This document shows, piece by piece, positions 7,807 to 10,626 of a stretch of DNA of 10,626 nucleotides. Each line of letters begins with the position of its first letter. Position 1 is the first letter of the stretch. The stretch is taken from positions 1 through 10,626 of the forward strand of contig JAGLFC010000118.1 in assembly GCA_023144715.1 (NCBI GenBank), written 5' to 3'. This DNA comes from Gammaproteobacteria bacterium. Its GTDB lineage: Bacteria > Pseudomonadota > Gammaproteobacteria > GRL18. The notes under the pieces are model-generated. The model did no database searches and was not told the origin of the DNA. It was given only the letters and a program-made list of their open reading frames with translations. Both the position numbers and the translations under genes were made by a program.

Positions 7807-8630
7807 TGAAGGTCTTTTTCTATGATAACATCATATTGTGTTGTTAATTCTTTATAAAATGTATCAATGGCTTCTTTTTGTGCATCTATTCTAAAATCAC
7901 GTTTAATTTCAAATTCCATTTCATCAAAAGTGGCAATACGTTGAGGTGTTTTTTTCTCTATTTTAACAAAATGTAAGCCATAACCTGATTTTATCGGTGC
8001 TTGCCATTGGTTGAGTCCTAACTGATCCAGTTCATTGGTAAATTTCTGACCGAATAGGCGTTCAATTTGTGGTGTACTCATATCATAATAGTCGCTATTG
8101 AGCATAATACTGTCACCACTTTTTTGATAAATATCATCCAGATTTTGTGTCTGTAATTGAGCAATAAAAACCGCACTATTTTCATGTGCTTGAGGATTAA
8201 TATAAATGTGTTTAAAGCTATAAACAGGAGTAATCATAAATTTATCTTTATGGCTTGCTAAATAATGCTGTAATTGTTCCTTACTGGGTTCCATACTCGC
8301 AATGGAATCATTGAGCATAAATTCTAGTTTTTGTTGGATACGACGTTTAATAATCGTATCATTATCCACAAGTCCCATTTGAGAACCCTGCTTAAAAGCA
8401 AGATCTTCACGAACTTGGAAATTAATCAGAGCTTCTAATTCTTCTGGAGAGGGTTCTCTTTGTTGTGTTTTACTAAATTGTGCACTCAGTTGTTGTATTT
8501 TTCCTTCGGAAATCACTAATTGAGGATTCACTTTAGTAGAAGCGTTATCATTATTTGACAGTATAATAAAAAGAAAAGAGCCCACCACTAAAAAATGCAG
8601 TAGTGGCTCTCGTAATAATGGTTTAAACAC
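7803..8630 (-). CDS. Membrane-anchored PpiC/parvulin-type peptidyl-prolyl cis-trans isomerase
   Basis: 275 residues. A short N-terminus LLREPLLHF leads into one hydrophobic helix (~10-25) that should anchor the protein with its body in the periplasm. A helical SurA/PrsA-like segment follows (~36-125), then a divergent parvulin (PPIC-type rotamase) domain (~130-228). Its first strand FKHIYI contains His141 and its last strand GYGLHFVKI contains His220, matching the two conserved active-site histidines of parvulins. A charged helical tail closes the protein. It probably catalyses prolyl isomerisation or acts as a chaperone on exported proteins; the co-encoded DUF3604 protein is the obvious client, by inference. 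The start codon is GTG, supported by AAGGA five bases upstream. It lies 21 bases after the DUF3604 stop and overlaps the next gene by four bases. A SurA-like general chaperone role is less likely because only one short rotamase domain is present. Confidence 0.87.
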   Translation of the reverse strand: MFKPLLREPLLHFLVVGSFLFIILSNNDNASTKVNPQLVISEGKIQQLSAQFSKTQQREPSPEELEALINFQVREDLAFKQGSQMGLVDNDTIIKRRIQQKLEFMLNDSIASMEPSKEQLQHYLASHKDKFMITPVYSFKHIYINPQAHENSAVFIAQLQTQNLDDIYQKSGDSIMLNSDYYDMSTPQIERLFGQKFTNELDQLGLNQWQAPIKSGYGLHFVKIEKKTPQRIATFDEMEFEIKRDFRIDAQKEAIDTFYKELTTQYDVIIEKDLQ

Positions 8631-8635
8631 AAGAA

Positions 8636-8640
8636 TCCTT
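8636..8640 (-). promoter_or_regulatory. Ribosome binding site supporting a GTG start
   Basis: AAGGA on the leftward strand lies five bases before the GTG at 8630-8628. It fixes the non-ATG start of the PpiC-type gene, and the resulting N-terminus has the short charged segment plus hydrophobic anchor expected of the family. Confidence 0.7.
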
Positions 8641-8651
8641 AAATAAAACGC

Positions 8652-10526
8652 TTAGATAGACGGAATAAACCATATTGGAGATGACCATGCTCTTTCTTGA
8701 ATGGTGGCAGGTACTCTATCAAGTAACGGTAAATTATTTTTTACCGCATCATAAGTACTCCATCGAGGTGTTGGTATTTGTATCACACGTGCATAATAAA
8801 GAGCAGGACGTGTGGCATCAAATTGAGTATCTGTAAAACTACCCATAAGCATAGGACTGCCTATTTCATTGGTATATTGAGCGGTTTTCAAATCAACGGT
8901 GTTACCTACTTTAGGTAAATTTCCATTGTTATCAATAGGTCTTTTGTCTGACCATGCGACATTAATGATTTTTTCATGTGATTCACCTGCTTTATCTACC
9001 CAACCTTTAATAATTTGAATACGATCTAGATTAGCCTGATCCACATCTTTTTGTGCCCAGACTGTAAAAGTGGGGGATTTTTTAAGCCCTACAATTGTTT
9101 GTCCCATTGGAACACCCTTTTGATAACCTTCTTCTACCATCTTTTTTACATTTTTTGGGTGTTTGCTTAACTGTTCACCTGCAAAAAAACGAACCAGTAT
9201 GCGCGGCCCTGATGTGACAAAGGTTTCTCTATTGTACATCGCATCCCAAAGAGCAGTACGGGTATTTTTTTCTGCCCAAACACCTGTAATTGCACCAATA
9301 CTCTGATCAATCGCATCTAACCATTCAGGTACTTGACCTGTGCGTCTCAGTTCAGGCGTTTTATCCGCCGCACCATGACTGCCAATATAATTATCTTCAT
9401 AGACATCCGCAGCCAGTCCATTATGATTATCCGTACCTCCGTTAAAACCATATTGATAAGGATTTACACCCAAAGTATCAACATATTTTAAACCTTTGAT
9501 AATACCTGCACGGACAAAATTTTCTTTTTTAATCTCACGTTTTGAGAATTTAGCCAAAGAATCTGCATTTTCAAAATCAGCAAATTCATCCGCTGGCCAA
9601 AATTTTCGATGCACTTCAGAATTGCCTTTAACTTGCATCATCTCAATCAGTCTTTCAAAATGATTACGTGTTTGTACATACTCTAAATCAATAGGCTTGC
9701 CTGTTGAATCATTTTGATTAAACATCATGCCTTTAGACGCATTAGAATTATGTGGAATAGCAAATAATCGACTGCCTTTTTTCTCTTGTTCTGCCATCCA
9801 TCCCCAAAGACCTTCTTCACGATTATATTCAGCATAGCCAACAGGTCTTTCAGGTAATACCATATCACGGAAAAAAACATTTCTATGTAAATTGCCACCC
9901 TTAGGTGCACCTGACCACTCAAAGGCTGGGATAGTGGTAAAAACACCTGGAATATAATGTTCATTGATGGCATCAATATTCACTTTCCAAGCAGAATTAA
10001 TACTTTCAACCCCAGTAAAAAAATCAGTATGTTGAGGGGGTGCATCACCACGGTTGACAGAAATAACGTATTTTATAAACCATTTTATTTGTTCTTGATA
10101 ACTTGAAAGTGACCGTAACTCTTTAAGTACTTCTTGATCATAACCTTTTGCTTGAGCATTCATGGCGGTATACATTTCACCAATATACTCAGAGTGATCA
10201 GTTACAGCACAAAAATCAAGTGGTCTGCTTATTGTATGTTTTTGACCATTGATCATCATCTCCTCACCTTTAGCAAAACGATATGAATCACTTGGAGTCA
10301 TACGATTACCGCCAATATAGGCATCTAAAGAATACGATGTGTGCATGTGTGTTTCACCAAAATAGGCATTTTTAAGTGGATCACTGGGTGCATTTTTTTC
10401 TAATTCTGCAATTTTGTGTGCTTTAGCGGTATAAGAGCTATCAATATTAATGTCATTGGCATGTACAAAAGAAGTTAAAATCATAAAAAATGAAATACTC
10501 AATGTACTTTTTTTAAATTTATTCAT
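8652..10526 (-). CDS. Secreted DUF3604 protein, PHP-like putative metallohydrolase
   Basis: 624 residues, the usual size of DUF3604 proteins. A signal peptide (positive KFKK, hydrophobic core, likely cut after VHA, 21-23) sends it to the periplasm or outside. Motifs typical of DUF3604 and reminiscent of PHP metallo-phosphoesterases follow in order: FGETHMHTSYSLDAY (56-70, His60 and His62), VTDHSEYIG (108-116), HRNVFFRD (214-221), IPHNSNAS (257-264), NGGTDNHNG (362-370, Asp366, His368) and TSGPRI (438-443). These histidines and aspartates are likely metal ligands, so hydrolase activity is inferred; the substrate is unknown. The C-terminal ~150 residues form a beta-rich domain ending in PIWFIP. 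The frame stays open upstream to a stop near the window edge, but no ATG, GTG or TTG occurs there, so the ATG at 10526 stands. The Shine-Dalgarno is weak (AGGT ten bases off). First gene of the three-gene leftward cluster. Confidence 0.9.
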   Translation of the reverse strand: MNKFKKSTLSISFFMILTSFVHANDINIDSSYTAKAHKIAELEKNAPSDPLKNAYFGETHMHTSYSLDAYIGGNRMTPSDSYRFAKGEEMMINGQKHTISRPLDFCAVTDHSEYIGEMYTAMNAQAKGYDQEVLKELRSLSSYQEQIKWFIKYVISVNRGDAPPQHTDFFTGVESINSAWKVNIDAINEHYIPGVFTTIPAFEWSGAPKGGNLHRNVFFRDMVLPERPVGYAEYNREEGLWGWMAEQEKKGSRLFAIPHNSNASKGMMFNQNDSTGKPIDLEYVQTRNHFERLIEMMQVKGNSEVHRKFWPADEFADFENADSLAKFSKREIKKENFVRAGIIKGLKYVDTLGVNPYQYGFNGGTDNHNGLAADVYEDNYIGSHGAADKTPELRRTGQVPEWLDAIDQSIGAITGVWAEKNTRTALWDAMYNRETFVTSGPRILVRFFAGEQLSKHPKNVKKMVEEGYQKGVPMGQTIVGLKKSPTFTVWAQKDVDQANLDRIQIIKGWVDKAGESHEKIINVAWSDKRPIDNNGNLPKVGNTVDLKTAQYTNEIGSPMLMGSFTDTQFDATRPALYYARVIQIPTPRWSTYDAVKNNLPLLDRVPATIQERAWSSPIWFIPSI

Positions 10527-10555
10527 AATGATAATACCTATATGATAGTGCTTAT

Positions 10556-10592
10556 GTGACAGTGCCGGAGCTGAAGTGGCTGGCTGAATGCG
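10556..10592. other. GC-rich patch in the leader of the DUF3604 gene
   Basis: By hand count 23 of 37 bases are G or C, about 62 percent, in a window that is otherwise strongly AT-rich. It contains GCTGAA twice (10570-10575 and 10583-10588). It lies 30 to 66 bases upstream of the DUF3604 start. I see no clean hairpin and no recognised coding match in either direction. It could be an operator, a remnant of a former gene or element, or part of an untranslated leader. Confidence 0.3.
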
Positions 10593-10612
10593 TTTATTTA
10601 ATAGGCTATAAT
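10584..10612 (+). promoter_or_regulatory. Possible rightward sigma-70 promoter at the right edge
   Basis: A perfect TATAAT (10607-10612) is preceded at 17 bases by CTGAAT (10584-10589), a poor match to TTGACA. If real, it would fire rightward out of the window into a divergent gene. In such an AT-rich genome a consensus -10 alone is weak evidence. Confidence 0.25.
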
Positions 10613-10626
10613 GAAAATAGGACTAT

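Noticed and set aside
8578..8609. Hairpin-like inverted repeat (GAGCC..ACTA with TAGTGGCTC) in the early coding region of the PpiC-type gene
   Set aside because: It needs a four-base bulge and falls in codons for the conserved anchor segment PLLHFLVVG, so the symmetry is probably a by-product of coding.
10527..10623. Upstream extension of the DUF3604 gene in the same frame
   Set aside because: The frame is open but contains no ATG, GTG or TTG start, and the ATG at 10526 directly begins a good signal peptide.

Overview
The window comes from a low-GC (roughly one third G+C) gammaproteobacterium. The strongest taxonomic marker is ZipA, an FtsZ anchor confined to Gammaproteobacteria, encoded directly behind an Smc of the MukB-independent type. 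The secreted DUF3604 protein, the HupE/UreJ-type membrane protein and the heme-c sensor kinase fit an aquatic or marine lineage (sulfur- or methane-oxidiser relatives are plausible), but the genus cannot be fixed from sequence alone.

Layout, left to right. Bases 1-32 are the first 11 codons, read leftward, of a glyceraldehyde-3-phosphate dehydrogenase. A very AT-rich divergent spacer (33-276) separates it from a rightward sensor histidine kinase (277-2148) with a periplasmic heme-c domain, a PAS domain and a HisKA/HATPase core. A strong hairpin at 2141-2176 lies between this kinase and the convergent leftward smc-zipA pair (6691-2182, 4-nt gap), which covers chromosome organisation and cell division. 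After a 134-nt spacer comes a second leftward cluster, transcribed from about 10.5 kb down to 6.8 kb: a secreted DUF3604 (PHP-like) protein, a membrane-anchored parvulin-type peptidyl-prolyl isomerase with a GTG start, and a HupE/UreJ-family membrane protein. The last two genes overlap by ATGA. The final 100 bases are a short leader region with an unusually GC-rich patch and a possible rightward promoter.

How the genes fit together. smc and zipA are housekeeping and almost certainly co-transcribed. In many gammaproteobacteria ligA follows zipA; here it does not. The DUF3604-PpiC-HupE trio looks like one envelope-directed module: a secreted putative metallohydrolase, a periplasmic foldase and a membrane protein of a metal-transport-related family. 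This trio is the best candidate for an under-described system. The kinase has no response regulator in the window, so its output is unknown. Two features stand out in it: a FixL-like PAS with a histidine at the heme-ligand position, in addition to the c-type heme motif, and a nonstandard G1 box in the ATPase domain.

No tRNA, rRNA, CRISPR array, insertion sequence or prophage gene was seen.
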